This document shows positions 1 through 7,163 of a stretch of 64,000 nt of DNA, one piece after another; the first letter of the stretch is position 1; each line of letters begins with the position of its first letter. Below the pieces are notes generated by a model, which was not told where the DNA came from, ran no database searches, and was given only the letters and a program-made list of their open reading frames with translations. Location of the stretch: assembly GCF_003952505.1 (NCBI RefSeq), contig NZ_CP034450.1:6097001-6161000 (forward strand). The letters run 5' to 3'. This stretch comes from Mesorhizobium sp. M4B.F.Ca.ET.058.02.1.1. Its GTDB lineage: Bacteria; Pseudomonadota; Alphaproteobacteria; Rhizobiales; Rhizobiaceae. A program made the translations under genes and the position numbers.

Positions 1-228
1 CGGCTTCAGCGTGTGCCCGAGCGCCGAGAGGTCCATGATCAGCGCCTCGGCGATGGTGCCCATCGCCGGCTCGCTGCCGACATGGATCTGAAAGAGCAGG
101 CCGAACTGCGTGCCCTTCAAGCCCGATGGCGCCAGAGCGTCATCGTAGAAGCGCCCCAGCCTGCGCGCGGCGCGCCGCAGCGTCGCGTTGTTGCAGCGGC
201 TAAATCCTGGCTTCCGAACTCCGGTCAT
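1..228 (-). CDS. MarR-family transcriptional regulator, 3' part cut by window edge
   Basis: Reading leftward from an ATG at 226-228 gives 76 uninterrupted codons that run off the left edge. The protein begins MTGVRKPGFSRCNNATLRR and continues into RRLGRFYDDALAPSGLKGTQ, then QFGLLFQI and TIAEALIMDLSALGHT. This is the usual MarR layout: a dimerisation helix followed by the first helices of the winged-helix DNA-binding domain. A GGAGCGAAC ribosome-binding site precedes the ATG. The gene is divergent from an SDR gene, and the gap holds a 16-bp perfect palindrome, so it most likely represses itself and the SDR. The effector is unknown. Confidence 0.75.
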   Translation of the reverse strand, partial: MTGVRKPGFSRCNNATLRRAARRLGRFYDDALAPSGLKGTQFGLLFQIHVGSEPAMGTIAEALIMDLSALGHTLKP

Positions 229-269
229 GTTCGCTCCTTGCCGGCGAAAAGCTGCGCCGGCCAGCCGCA

Positions 270-298
270 GAAATAGTTTTCGCCGCCGCCGTTGACAA
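270..298 (-). promoter_or_regulatory. Promoter for the leftward MarR gene
   Basis: On the minus strand TTGTCA (293-298) and TATTTC (270-275) are separated by 17 bp, a good sigma-70 pair placed 42 bp upstream of the marR start. Its -35 hexamer overlaps the -35 of the rightward promoter, so the two promoters are back to back. Called by eye; no transcription start is known. Confidence 0.5.
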
Positions 299-320
299 GA
301 TAGTGGCATATACCTACTTC
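292..320 (+). promoter_or_regulatory. Promoter for the SDR gene
   Basis: TTGACA (292-297), a 17-bp spacer and TACTTC (315-320) form a plausible sigma-70 promoter reading toward the SDR gene. The -10 region lies between two copies of an operator-like half-site, so a bound regulator would block RNA polymerase. Confidence 0.45.
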
Positions 321-342
321 GGTGAAAGTGGCATATGCCACT
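302..342. promoter_or_regulatory. Tandem MarR-type operator
   Basis: A perfect 16-bp palindrome, AGTGGCATATGCCACT, lies at 327-342. A second partial copy begins AGTGGCATAT at 302-311 and ends in a diverged right half, 25 bp upstream of the first. Palindromes of this size in the gap between a marR gene and its divergent target are typical MarR operators. The partial site overlaps the -10 of the SDR promoter. Binding by the neighbouring MarR protein is inferred. Confidence 0.6.
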
Positions 343-420
343 AATATTAAATCGGACATGTCGGCGAATGGCGTGATCGTCGTCGCCGAACCAGAGCGAC
401 ACGAACAAGGGAACAGGACA

Positions 421-1215
421 ATGAGCACGAAGGACAACAAGGGCACGGCCGTGATCACCGGCGCCTCGTCGGGCATCGGCGCGGTCTATGCCGACCGGCT
501 GGCCGGGCAGGGTTACGACCTGGTGCTGGTGGCGCGGCGCGCCGACCGGCTGCAGGAGGTTGCGGACAGGCTGGCCTATGCCTATGGCCGCAAGGTTAAG
601 ACGATTGTCGCCGATCTCGCCGGCGACAGCGACCTGCGCCGGGTCGAGCAGGCGATCGCGGCCGACGAGAGCGTGACGCTGCTGGTCAACAATGCCGGCA
701 TGGGTGGGCTGCAAGTGATCGCCGAGGCCGATGCGGACTCCGCCGAGCGCATGATCAAGGTCAATGTCATCGCCTTGACGCGTTTGACCCGCGCGGTGCT
801 GCCGGGCCTGCTTGCGCGCAACCGAGGCGCCATCGTCAACATCGCCTCGGTGGTCGCCTACGGCATCGCCGTCGGTGGCATCTACAGCGGCACCAAGGCC
901 TATGTCGTCAACTTCACTGAAGCGTTGCAGAGCGAAGTCGCCGGCACCGAGGTGAGGGCACAGGTCGTGCTGCCCGGACCGATCCGCACCGAGTTCTGGG
1001 ACGTGTCCGGGATCAGCCTCGACAGGATCAACCAGGACTGGGTGATGACGGCCGACGATCTGGTCGACGCGGCACTTGCCGGTTTTGCCCAGGGCGAGAC
1101 CGTTACCGCGCCAGGCCTTGCCGACCCGGCCGGCTTGGATACATATCTCGGCGCCAGGGACCATTTCTACGGCAGCCTGTTCGCCGGCAAGCCGGCGGCA
1201 CGCTACGCCGTATAG
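421..1215 (+). CDS. SDR family NAD(P)-dependent oxidoreductase
   Basis: A classical short-chain dehydrogenase of 264 residues. TGASSGIG at residues 13-20 is the Rossmann dinucleotide-binding loop, LVNNAGMGG is the NNAG motif, NIAS supplies the catalytic serine and YSGTKAY the catalytic Tyr-x3-Lys. The ATG at 421 is chosen because the family N-terminus starts there and AACAGGACA precedes it; an upstream in-frame GTG at 322 would place the operator inside the gene. The substrate cannot be read from sequence. It is divergent from a MarR repressor with operators between, so it is probably induced by a small aromatic or electrophilic compound. Confidence 0.85.
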   Translation: MSTKDNKGTAVITGASSGIGAVYADRLAGQGYDLVLVARRADRLQEVADRLAYAYGRKVKTIVADLAGDSDLRRVEQAIAADESVTLLVNNAGMGGLQVIAEADADSAERMIKVNVIALTRLTRAVLPGLLARNRGAIVNIASVVAYGIAVGGIYSGTKAYVVNFTEALQSEVAGTEVRAQVVLPGPIRTEFWDVSGISLDRINQDWVMTADDLVDAALAGFAQGETVTAPGLADPAGLDTYLGARDHFYGSLFAGKPAARYAV

Positions 1216-1226
1216 TCCCCCTGCCG

Positions 1227-1826
1227 CTAGGTTGGCCGCCACATCTGCAGGATCGAGGCGGCCAGCAGCAGGCCAAGCGCAATGTTGAGCGCGCGCCACT
1301 GCCGCTCGGTCTTGAGCAGCCTCGCGAGCAGCGTGCCGGCCACGCACCACAGCGACAACGAGAAGGCCGCGGCAAGCCCGAACACCGCGCCGAGCAGCAG
1401 GGCGAGCCGCAAGGGTCCGTCGGCAAGCGCTGCGAAGGATGCGGCGGCGCCCAGCCCCATCGCCCAGCCCTTCGGGTTCATCCACTGAATGCCGGCGCCG
1501 CCGAAAAAGCTGTTCGGCCTGGCCATGGACACGTCGAGGTTCGGCGGGCCGCTGCGGCCGATCTTGACCGCCAGCCAGATCAGATAGAGCGAGCCCGCGA
1601 TCTTCATCGCCAGTTGCAGGGACGGGACGGCGGCGAGCAGGCCGGCGAGCCCGGCGGCACCCGCGGCCGCCACAGTAGCCAGGCCGGCGGCGCTGCCGGC
1701 CATCAGCGGCACGGATCGGCGAAAGCCGAACTGCGCGCCGGAGGCCGTCGACAGGGTCGTGGCAATGCCCGGCGTCGAGGTGGAGATGAGAGCGAACAGG
1801 GCGAGTGGAAGGATGGTTTTGAACAT
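1227..1826 (-). CDS. LysE/RhtB family amino-acid exporter
   Basis: A 199-residue very hydrophobic protein with about five or six membrane segments. It starts MFKTILPLALFALISTSTPG, the N-terminal helix with the STPG turn typical of LysE/RhtB exporters, and has the family-like IQWMNPKGWAMGLGA segment near the middle. The ATG at 1826 is preferred over an in-frame ATG 27 bp upstream because GGAGCC lies just before it. Members export amino acids or analogues across the inner membrane. It is divergent from a LysR regulator, the usual arrangement for an exporter controlled by its own LysR protein. The substrate is unknown. Confidence 0.85.
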   Translation of the reverse strand: MFKTILPLALFALISTSTPGIATTLSTASGAQFGFRRSVPLMAGSAAGLATVAAAGAAGLAGLLAAVPSLQLAMKIAGSLYLIWLAVKIGRSGPPNLDVSMARPNSFFGGAGIQWMNPKGWAMGLGAAASFAALADGPLRLALLLGAVFGLAAAFSLSLWCVAGTLLARLLKTERQWRALNIALGLLLAASILQMWRPT

Positions 1827-1877
1827 GCAGGCTCCTTTCGCGGGAACCTGCATGCTAAAGCGCGCTTCGCATCAGTA

Positions 1878-1904
1878 AATGCAATGTTTGATATGATTTG
1901 CATT
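1878..1904. promoter_or_regulatory. LysR-type operator between exporter and regulator
   Basis: AATGCAA (1878-1884) and TTGCATT (1898-1904) form a perfect inverted repeat with a 13-bp spacer, 19 bp upstream of the lysR start in the divergent gap. Size and position fit a LysR recognition site. Binding is inferred. Confidence 0.5.
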
Positions 1905-1922
1905 AACATCTATAATGCCAAA

Positions 1923-2792
1923 ATGATCCGCAATCTCGACACCGCGTTGATCCGAACCTTCGTCACCGTCACCGACAGGGCCAGCATGACGGCGGCGGCC
2001 AATGCGCTGAACCTGACGCAAGGCGCCGTCAGCCAGCAGATCAAGCGGCTGGAGGACGTTCTCGACTGCAGCCTGTTCGAGCGCGACCGGCGCGGCTTGC
2101 GGCTGACCAGGGCAGGCGAGCGGCTGTTCGGCAAGGGCAGGCGCCTGCTCTCGCTCAATGACGAGATCTGGGCCGAGATTGCCGGCAGCGCGGTTGCGGG
2201 GAAGGTCAGGCTCGGCGTGGCCTACGATCTTGTCGGCACCTTGCTCGCGCCGGTGCTCAAGGCCTATGCCGATACCTATCCGCAGGTCGAGATTTCGCTC
2301 CATTGCGCCGCCTCGCCGGAGCTTGCGGCGGCGCTCGCGGCCGGCATGATCGATCTCGCCGTCATCGAGGAACGGGTCGGTCCGTCCGCCGGCGAATGCC
2401 TGGCGGTCGACCGGCTGGTCTGGGTCGGCGCCAGGGGCGGCGCCGCGCACCGCAAGCGCCCGTTGCCGGTGTCGATGGTCGCCGACACATGCGCCTTCCG
2501 CCCGGCGGTGCTTTCAGCGCTCAGCGAGCAGGGGCTGGAATGGCGCACGGTGTTCGAGAACGGCAACATCGACGCGACGACGGCAACGGTGCGGGCGGAC
2601 CTTGCAGTCACCACCTGGCTGGCATCGACCGTGCCGGCGGACCTCGACATCCTGCCTTCTGGCCCTGACCTTCCGGCGCTGCCGAATTTCGCTATCAACC
2701 TGCATCTGCCGAAATACGGCACCGAGCCCGCTGCGCGAGAGTTTGCGCGACACATCCGCGACGGGCTGGCGCGGCGGCAGGTGGCGGCTTGA
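1923..2792 (+). CDS. LysR-family regulator of the divergent exporter
   Basis: A 289-residue LysR-type regulator. The N-terminal winged helix is clear: TAAANALNLTQGAVSQQIKR is the helix-turn-helix, followed by LEDVLDCSLFERDRRGLRLT. The C-terminal two-lobed effector domain follows. ATG at 1923 (MIRNLDTALIRTF) is chosen because the family N-terminus begins there; in-frame ATGs at 1884 and 1893 lie within or beside the candidate operator. Divergent from a LysE/RhtB exporter, it is likely an activator responding to the exported amino acid, like ArgP/LysG with their exporters. The effector is inferred only from context. Confidence 0.85.
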   Translation: MIRNLDTALIRTFVTVTDRASMTAAANALNLTQGAVSQQIKRLEDVLDCSLFERDRRGLRLTRAGERLFGKGRRLLSLNDEIWAEIAGSAVAGKVRLGVAYDLVGTLLAPVLKAYADTYPQVEISLHCAASPELAAALAAGMIDLAVIEERVGPSAGECLAVDRLVWVGARGGAAHRKRPLPVSMVADTCAFRPAVLSALSEQGLEWRTVFENGNIDATTATVRADLAVTTWLASTVPADLDILPSGPDLPALPNFAINLHLPKYGTEPAAREFARHIRDGLARRQVAA

Positions 2793-3026
2793 GACCTGGA
2801 AGAACTTGGGTTCCTCTCCCACGTCGATCGGGGAGAGGTGTCGAGCGAAGCTCGACGGAGCGGGGTCGACCTGGCTCGAGCGTTGTTGCTTCAAGCCGAG
2901 GCGATGCTTCGCCCTGATTGAGGCCCGTGGCGAGTTGTCAGCGGCGGTGCATTTGAGGACCGACTTCCCCCGCACCGTAGCTGCTCCGCAGCGCCACCTC
3001 TCCCGCTCCGGAGGGAGGCCGCCCCG
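2793..3026. repeat. Non-coding gap with palindromic intergenic repeat-like sequence
   Basis: No gene is visible here. The stretch is rich in short inverted repeats, for example GTCGAGC-GAA-GCTCGAC at 2840-2856. The motif CTCTCCC with its complement recurs at both ends (about 2815-2838 and 2997-3018). It looks like one of the mosaic intergenic repeats common in rhizobia, but no second copy was found in this window, so the repeat status is inferred. Confidence 0.35.
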
Positions 3027-3677
3027 CTACTTCCAGTTCATGCGCCGCTCGAGCTCGGCGTCGGACGGCTTGTCCTGCGCGAATGATCCGGTCCTAATCT
3101 CGCCGCCCCGCTCGTAGGTCGCCATGATGACGCCGGTGGTGGTGGCCTGCGACTTGGTGAGCTTGAAGGCGGCCGGCATCGCGCCGTCGTCGAACAGCCG
3201 CTTGCCCTTGCCCAGCAACAGCGGGAAGATCATCAACCTGATCTCGTCGATCAGCCCGTGGGCAAGCAGGGTCTGGATCAGACTGCCCGATCCCTGGATG
3301 AGCAGGTCAGGTCCGTCGTCCTGCTTGAGGCGGCGCAACGTCGCGACGATATCTTCCCCAAGCCATTGCGTGTTCTGCCAGGTGAGCGAATCCGGCCGAT
3401 GCGTCGCCACATATTTGGTCGCAGGGTTGAAGGCATCCGCGATCGAATCCTTCTGATACGGCCAGTAGGCGGCGAAGATGTCGTAGGTTCTGCGGCCGAG
3501 CAGCAGGGCGAACGGCTTGGAGAACAGTTCATCCAGGGCCGCGCCCGCCACCTCGTCGAAGTAATGGAACGTCCAGCCGCCGAACTTGAAGCCGCCGACC
3601 GGGTCCTCCTCCGGACCGCCGGGCGCCTGCATGACGCCGTCGAGGCTGACGAACGTGGCGGCGATGATCTTCCTCAT
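3027..3677 (-). CDS. Dihydrofolate reductase family protein (RibD C-terminal domain)
   Basis: A 216-residue protein of the RibD C-terminal / DHFR-like family. It starts MRKIIAATFVSLDGVMQAPG, has LLLGRRTYDIFAAYWP in the NADPH-binding region and DLLIQGSGSLIQTLL followed by PLLLGKGKRLF. These are standard landmarks of stand-alone YwjB/YyaP-like reductases. The role in the cell is generally unknown; true folate reduction is unlikely because the folA residues are absent. The ATG at 3677 follows a GGGAGAGTTCCA site. It lies 95 bp downstream of a PCMT-like gene on the same strand and may be cotranscribed. Confidence 0.85.
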   Translation of the reverse strand: MRKIIAATFVSLDGVMQAPGGPEEDPVGGFKFGGWTFHYFDEVAGAALDELFSKPFALLLGRRTYDIFAAYWPYQKDSIADAFNPATKYVATHRPDSLTWQNTQWLGEDIVATLRRLKQDDGPDLLIQGSGSLIQTLLAHGLIDEIRLMIFPLLLGKGKRLFDDGAMPAAFKLTKSQATTTGVIMATYERGGEIRTGSFAQDKPSDAELERRMNWK

Positions 3678-3772
3678 TGGAACTCTCCCTTTTCGTGGTC
3701 CGCGCCGTCGGGCCGGATTTCGGCCTTAGGACGCATGGACAGGCGACGGCTCGACAGCGGCCGCAAAAATAT

Positions 3773-4624
3773 CTACCGCAGCGCGCTCATCCCCCTGCCG
3801 CGGCCGACGCCGTGCGACGAGAACCAAACCTCGCCGATGATTGCCGTGGCAGTGCGGTCCGGCGCCTTGTCGCTGATCAGCCAGATCGAACGGCTGCGCG
3901 CCGCCTTCTCGCGATCGGGGATTTTCGCAGAGGGGTCCGGGGTCGATGCGCCGACGCAAGGGATAAACCACGAGCCCATGAACGGTTGGCAGGCGAAGCC
4001 GAATTCCGTGCTGGTCACCAGCACGGCCAGCGCAACGCGTTCGGCGGGACGCCATGGGAAGACCATGCGGCCTCCCGGCTTCAGCGCCTTCAGCCAGGCG
4101 GCCGGAGGCGCTGCCACGCCGGCATTGACATAGATGATGTCGGACGCAGGCAGCGGGCTAGTGACGGCATTGCCATGGATGACGGCCACATTCTCATAGG
4201 CCGTGAGGTTCTGCTCGGCGCTGGCGGCAAGTGCTGCGTCAAGCTCGAAGGCGGTGACCGGGCCGGGCGCGACCAGCTTCGCCAGCAGCGCCGTGTAGTA
4301 GCCAGTGCCGGCGCCGATATGGGTGACGGCCTCGCCTGGCCTGGGCGCGATCCGGCCGAACCACATTGCGTGCAGGCAGGGTTCGCCATTGTTGATGCCC
4401 TTGTCGGCGTCGAGCGTCACCAGCACGTTCTGGTAGATGTGGGCGGGATCGGCGCTCGGCGTCTTAACCCTGCCGTCGCCGGCGATGATGGTCCACGGTC
4501 CGGGACCAAGGAAGGCCTCGCGCGGAACGGTGGCGAAAGCTTCCCCGAGGCGCGGATCAGCCGAGCCGGCATGAGCGGCCATCAGTCGGGCGTAGAATTC
4601 GCGGGCCTCAGCGGTTCCGGTCAT
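3773..4624 (-). CDS. PCMT-like (protein-L-isoaspartate O-methyltransferase) methyltransferase
   Basis: A 283-residue methyltransferase related to protein-L-isoaspartate O-methyltransferases. Residues about 95-115 hold the SAM-binding motif I, GEAVTHIGAGTGYYTALLAK, followed by the acidic FELDAAL. Upstream, VPREAFLGPGPW resembles the PCMT substrate loop. The C-terminal third (after about 190) differs from classical Pcm and the protein is longer than the usual 210-220 residues. It may methylate something other than isoaspartate. It reads in the same direction as the DHFR-like gene downstream. Confidence 0.75.
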   Translation of the reverse strand: MTGTAEAREFYARLMAAHAGSADPRLGEAFATVPREAFLGPGPWTIIAGDGRVKTPSADPAHIYQNVLVTLDADKGINNGEPCLHAMWFGRIAPRPGEAVTHIGAGTGYYTALLAKLVAPGPVTAFELDAALAASAEQNLTAYENVAVIHGNAVTSPLPASDIIYVNAGVAAPPAAWLKALKPGGRMVFPWRPAERVALAVLVTSTEFGFACQPFMGSWFIPCVGASTPDPSAKIPDREKAARSRSIWLISDKAPDRTATAIIGEVWFSSHGVGRGRGMSALR

Positions 4625-4731
4625 AATGGCTAAAGAAGATAGCGCGGCCCGCGATTTTGTCGCGGTGCCGCGCGTTCAATGCGTGTCACGCCAGGAGGGA
4701 ATTAAGCGACAGGGTTTGAGTTTCCTGCTTC

Positions 4732-4780
4732 ATGCATGCCGTTGTCCCAAAACCGCAGCGCACTTTTGGGCGACATGCAT
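4732..4780. repeat. 49-bp palindromic intergenic repeat, copy 1
   Basis: An imperfect palindrome with ATGCATG outer arms and CCCAAAA / TTTTGGG inner arms. A second, nearly identical copy lies at 24753-24800. Copy 1 sits just after the mntH stop and could form a stem-loop at the mRNA end. Such elements are frequent in rhizobial genomes; function unknown. Confidence 0.75.
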
Positions 4781-4785
4781 TGTTC

Positions 4786-6147
4786 TCAGCCGAAGCCGGC
4801 GATGGTGTCGTAGAGCAGCTTGAAATTGAGCACCAGGATGATGGCGGCGACCACCCAGGCGAGCAGGGCGACGGCGCGCGGGATGGCGAAATTGCCCATC
4901 TTCTTCTTGTCGGAGACAAACTGCACCAAAGGGATGACCGCGAAGGGCAGCTGCATCGACAGGATCACCTGGCTGAACACCAGCAGCTGGCCGGTGCCCC
5001 TCTCGCCGTAGAGCGCGGTGACGATCACCACCGGCACGATGGCGATGCCGCGGGTCAGCAGGCGGCGTGCCCATTGCGGGATGCGCAGGCGCAGGAAGCC
5101 CTCCATGACGATCTGGCCGGCAAGCGTCGCGGTGACCGTGGAGTTGAGGCCGGAGGCGAGCAGAGCCACGGCGAACAGGATCGAGGCGATGCCGAGGCCG
5201 AGCAGCGGCGATAGGAGCTCGAAGGCCCGGCCGATCTCGGCGACGTCCTGGTGGCCGGTGCCGTGGAAGGCCACCGCCGAGACGATCAAGATAGAGGCGT
5301 TGACGAACAGCGCCAGGATCAGCGCGATGGTCGAGTCCATGGTCGCCCACTTGATCGCGTCGCGCCTGCCCCGGTCGGTGCGCTCATAGGCACGGGTCTG
5401 AACGATCGAGGAGTGCAAATAGAGATTGTGCGGCATGACGGTGGCGCCGATGATGCCGATGGCGATGTAGAGCATCGCCGGGTTGGTGACGATCTGAGAC
5501 GACGGCACGAACATCGAATGCAGGATCGAGCCGACCGGCGGAGCGGCGGCGAAGATCTGGATGGCAAAACAGCCGAAGATGATGATCAGCAGCGCGATGA
5601 CGAAGGCCTCGAGGTAGCGGAAGCCCCTGTTCATCAGCATGAGCACCAGGAAGGCATCGAGAGCGGTGAGCATGGCGCCGCCGATCAGCGGAATGCCGAA
5701 CAGCAGCTGCAGCGCGATCGCCGTGCCGATGACCTCGGCCAGGTCGCAGGCGATGATGGCCAACTCGCAGGCGATCCACAGCAGGAAGTTGACGGAGCGC
5801 GGATAGTAGGCGCGGCAGGCCTGGGCGAGGTCGCGGCCGGTGGCGATGCCAAGCCGGGCGGCAAGCGCCTGCAGCAGGATCGCCATCAGGTTCGACAGCA
5901 TGATGATGAACAGCAGTGTGTAGCCGAACTGGGCGCCACCGGCGAGGTCGGTCGCCCAGTTGCCCGGATCCATATAGCCGACGGAAACCATGTAGCCCGG
6001 GCCCATGAAGGCGAACAGGCGGCGAAACCAGATGCCGGTCTGCGGCACGGTGATGGAGGCGTTGACCTCGCGCAGACTGGGCTGTTCATCCTCGTCGGGC
6101 CGGGCAAAACGCCACGCGGGTCTGGATACGGCTGTTGCGTCGGACAT
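4786..6147 (-). CDS. mntH: Nramp-family divalent metal (Mn2+) transporter MntH
   Basis: A 453-residue integral membrane protein with about eleven helices. The Nramp signatures are present: [12 protein letters not shown] in helix 1 (metal-binding Asp and Asn) and [14 protein letters not shown] in helix 6. It imports Mn2+ (or Fe2+) with protons across the inner membrane. The start at 6147 (MSDATAV) gives the usual family length; an upstream ATG at 6228 would add 27 unlike residues. Regulation is probably by the divergent MntR repressor, with an AT-rich imperfect dyad at 6203-6226 between the genes. Confidence 0.93.
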   Translation of the reverse strand: MSDATAVSRPAWRFARPDEDEQPSLREVNASITVPQTGIWFRRLFAFMGPGYMVSVGYMDPGNWATDLAGGAQFGYTLLFIIMLSNLMAILLQALAARLGIATGRDLAQACRAYYPRSVNFLLWIACELAIIACDLAEVIGTAIALQLLFGIPLIGGAMLTALDAFLVLMLMNRGFRYLEAFVIALLIIIFGCFAIQIFAAAPPVGSILHSMFVPSSQIVTNPAMLYIAIGIIGATVMPHNLYLHSSIVQTRAYERTDRGRRDAIKWATMDSTIALILALFVNASILIVSAVAFHGTGHQDVAEIGRAFELLSPLLGLGIASILFAVALLASGLNSTVTATLAGQIVMEGFLRLRIPQWARRLLTRGIAIVPVVIVTALYGERGTGQLLVFSQVILSMQLPFAVIPLVQFVSDKKKMGNFAIPRAVALLAWVVAAIILVLNFKLLYDTIAGFG

Positions 6148-6202
6148 CAGGGATTTTCCGCTGAAAAGGGTCGAGGATGTTCCCTGTCTATGCCATGGCT
6201 CA

Positions 6203-6226
6203 ACATTATGCAATAGGCTATATTTC
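6203..6226. promoter_or_regulatory. Candidate MntR-binding AT-rich dyad
   Basis: The sequence around AACATTATGC / GGCTATATTT forms an imperfect dyad in the mntH-mntR gap, 56-79 bp upstream of the mntH start. It resembles the general layout of MntR boxes (ATA-rich half-sites meeting at GC). Matching is loose, so this is only a candidate. Confidence 0.3.
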
Positions 6227-6324
6227 ATTGTTTATGCTTTTGCGACGACGCCAAGTGACAGGGGCAACCGGGTGCGGACCCCGTTGCGCATGGGGTGGAA
6301 TGCAAATAAACGGCCAGATAGTCG

Positions 6325-6349
6325 GGGTCCGTGCTATGACTACGGACCC
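6325..6349. promoter_or_regulatory. Perfect inverted repeat upstream of mntR
   Basis: GGGTCCGT (6325-6332) and ACGGACCC (6342-6349) form an 8-bp perfect stem around a 9-nt loop, 51 bp before the mntR start. It could be an operator, or a hairpin in the mntR leader. There is no T-run, so an intrinsic terminator is unlikely. Confidence 0.45.
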
Positions 6350-6399
6350 GATTCAACGTCGCGGGCACTTGGCTCGCGGTTAGCGTGGAGGAGCGCGCA

Positions 6400-6855
6400 T
6401 TGGCGCTGAGGAACAGACCGGTTCGACGCGAAGAGCCGCTTCCCGACGCCGATGTCCATTCGGCGGGCTTCCGGCAGACGCGCGAAGCGCGCCGCAGCGC
6501 CCTCGTCGAGGACTATGTCGAGCTGATCGCCGACCTGATCGAGGACGGCAACGAGGCACGGCAGGTCGACATCGCCGCCAGGCTCGGCGTCGCCCAGCCG
6601 ACGGTGGCGAAGATGCTGACCAGGCTCTGCGCCGAAGGTCTGGTTTCGCGAAAGCCCTATCGCGGCGTGTTCCTGACCGAGGCCGGCCGCAAGGTGGCGG
6701 AGGAAAGCCGCATCCGCCACCAGACGGTGGAAGCCTTCCTGCGCTCGCTCGGGGTCAGCGCCGAGACAGCGCGCATCGACGCCGAGGGCATCGAGCACCA
6801 TGTCAGCGCCGAGACGCTCGAGGCTTTCCGCAAGGCGATGATCGCGACGCGCTGA
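6400..6855 (+). CDS. mntR: Manganese-responsive regulator MntR (DtxR family)
   Basis: A DtxR/MntR-type regulator of about 151 residues. [20 protein letters not shown] then [18 protein letters not shown] form the N-terminal winged helix. The C-terminal part, including [16 protein letters not shown] and [13 protein letters not shown], is the metal-binding and dimerisation domain, with His and Glu residues in the usual places. A GTG at 6385 is possible, but GGAGGAG (6387-6393) lies six bases before a TTG at 6400, which makes TTG the likelier start. Divergent from mntH, it should repress mntH when Mn2+ is plentiful. Confidence 0.88.
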   Translation: MALRNRPVRREEPLPDADVHSAGFRQTREARRSALVEDYVELIADLIEDGNEARQVDIAARLGVAQPTVAKMLTRLCAEGLVSRKPYRGVFLTEAGRKVAEESRIRHQTVEAFLRSLGVSAETARIDAEGIEHHVSAETLEAFRKAMIATR

Positions 6856-6952
6856 GTCTCGCCAGCCGCCGCCTCCGAGGCCGAATCCTCCGGAACCCAG
6901 TTACGTCCAGAGCGTTGCTCTTCGGCGCGATAGCCGCGCCAGGGAGGAAGAG

Positions 6953-7141
6953 ATGGGCGTAGAACAGGCACCGACCGCAAAAGGCAAACAGGCCGCAAAG
7001 GGACTGAGACGGGCGGCGGCAAAGGACGAGCGCAAGACGGAAGCCGAGACCGGCCGGCCGCTGCAGAAGGGCGCGGCGCGCTTCGAGGAGCGCTCGAAAA
7101 GTTCCGACGGCAAGAGCGCCGGCAGCAAGCAGAAGCCTTGA
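6953..7141 (+). CDS. Small basic hypothetical protein
   Basis: A 62-residue protein with no recognised domain. It is rich in Lys, Ala, Glu and Gly, has no hydrophobic stretch and is probably disordered. It is believed real because the ATG is preceded by GGGAGGAAGAG, a strong ribosome-binding site, and composition is uniform through to the stop. It follows mntR by about 100 bp and is convergent with a large exported protein gene. The role is unknown; small basic proteins of this kind can bind nucleic acid, but nothing here shows that. Confidence 0.55.
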   Translation: MGVEQAPTAKGKQAAKGLRRAAAKDERKTEAETGRPLQKGAARFEERSKSSDGKSAGSKQKP

Positions 7142-7163
7142 CGCTGCAGGCTGGCGGCGTTCA

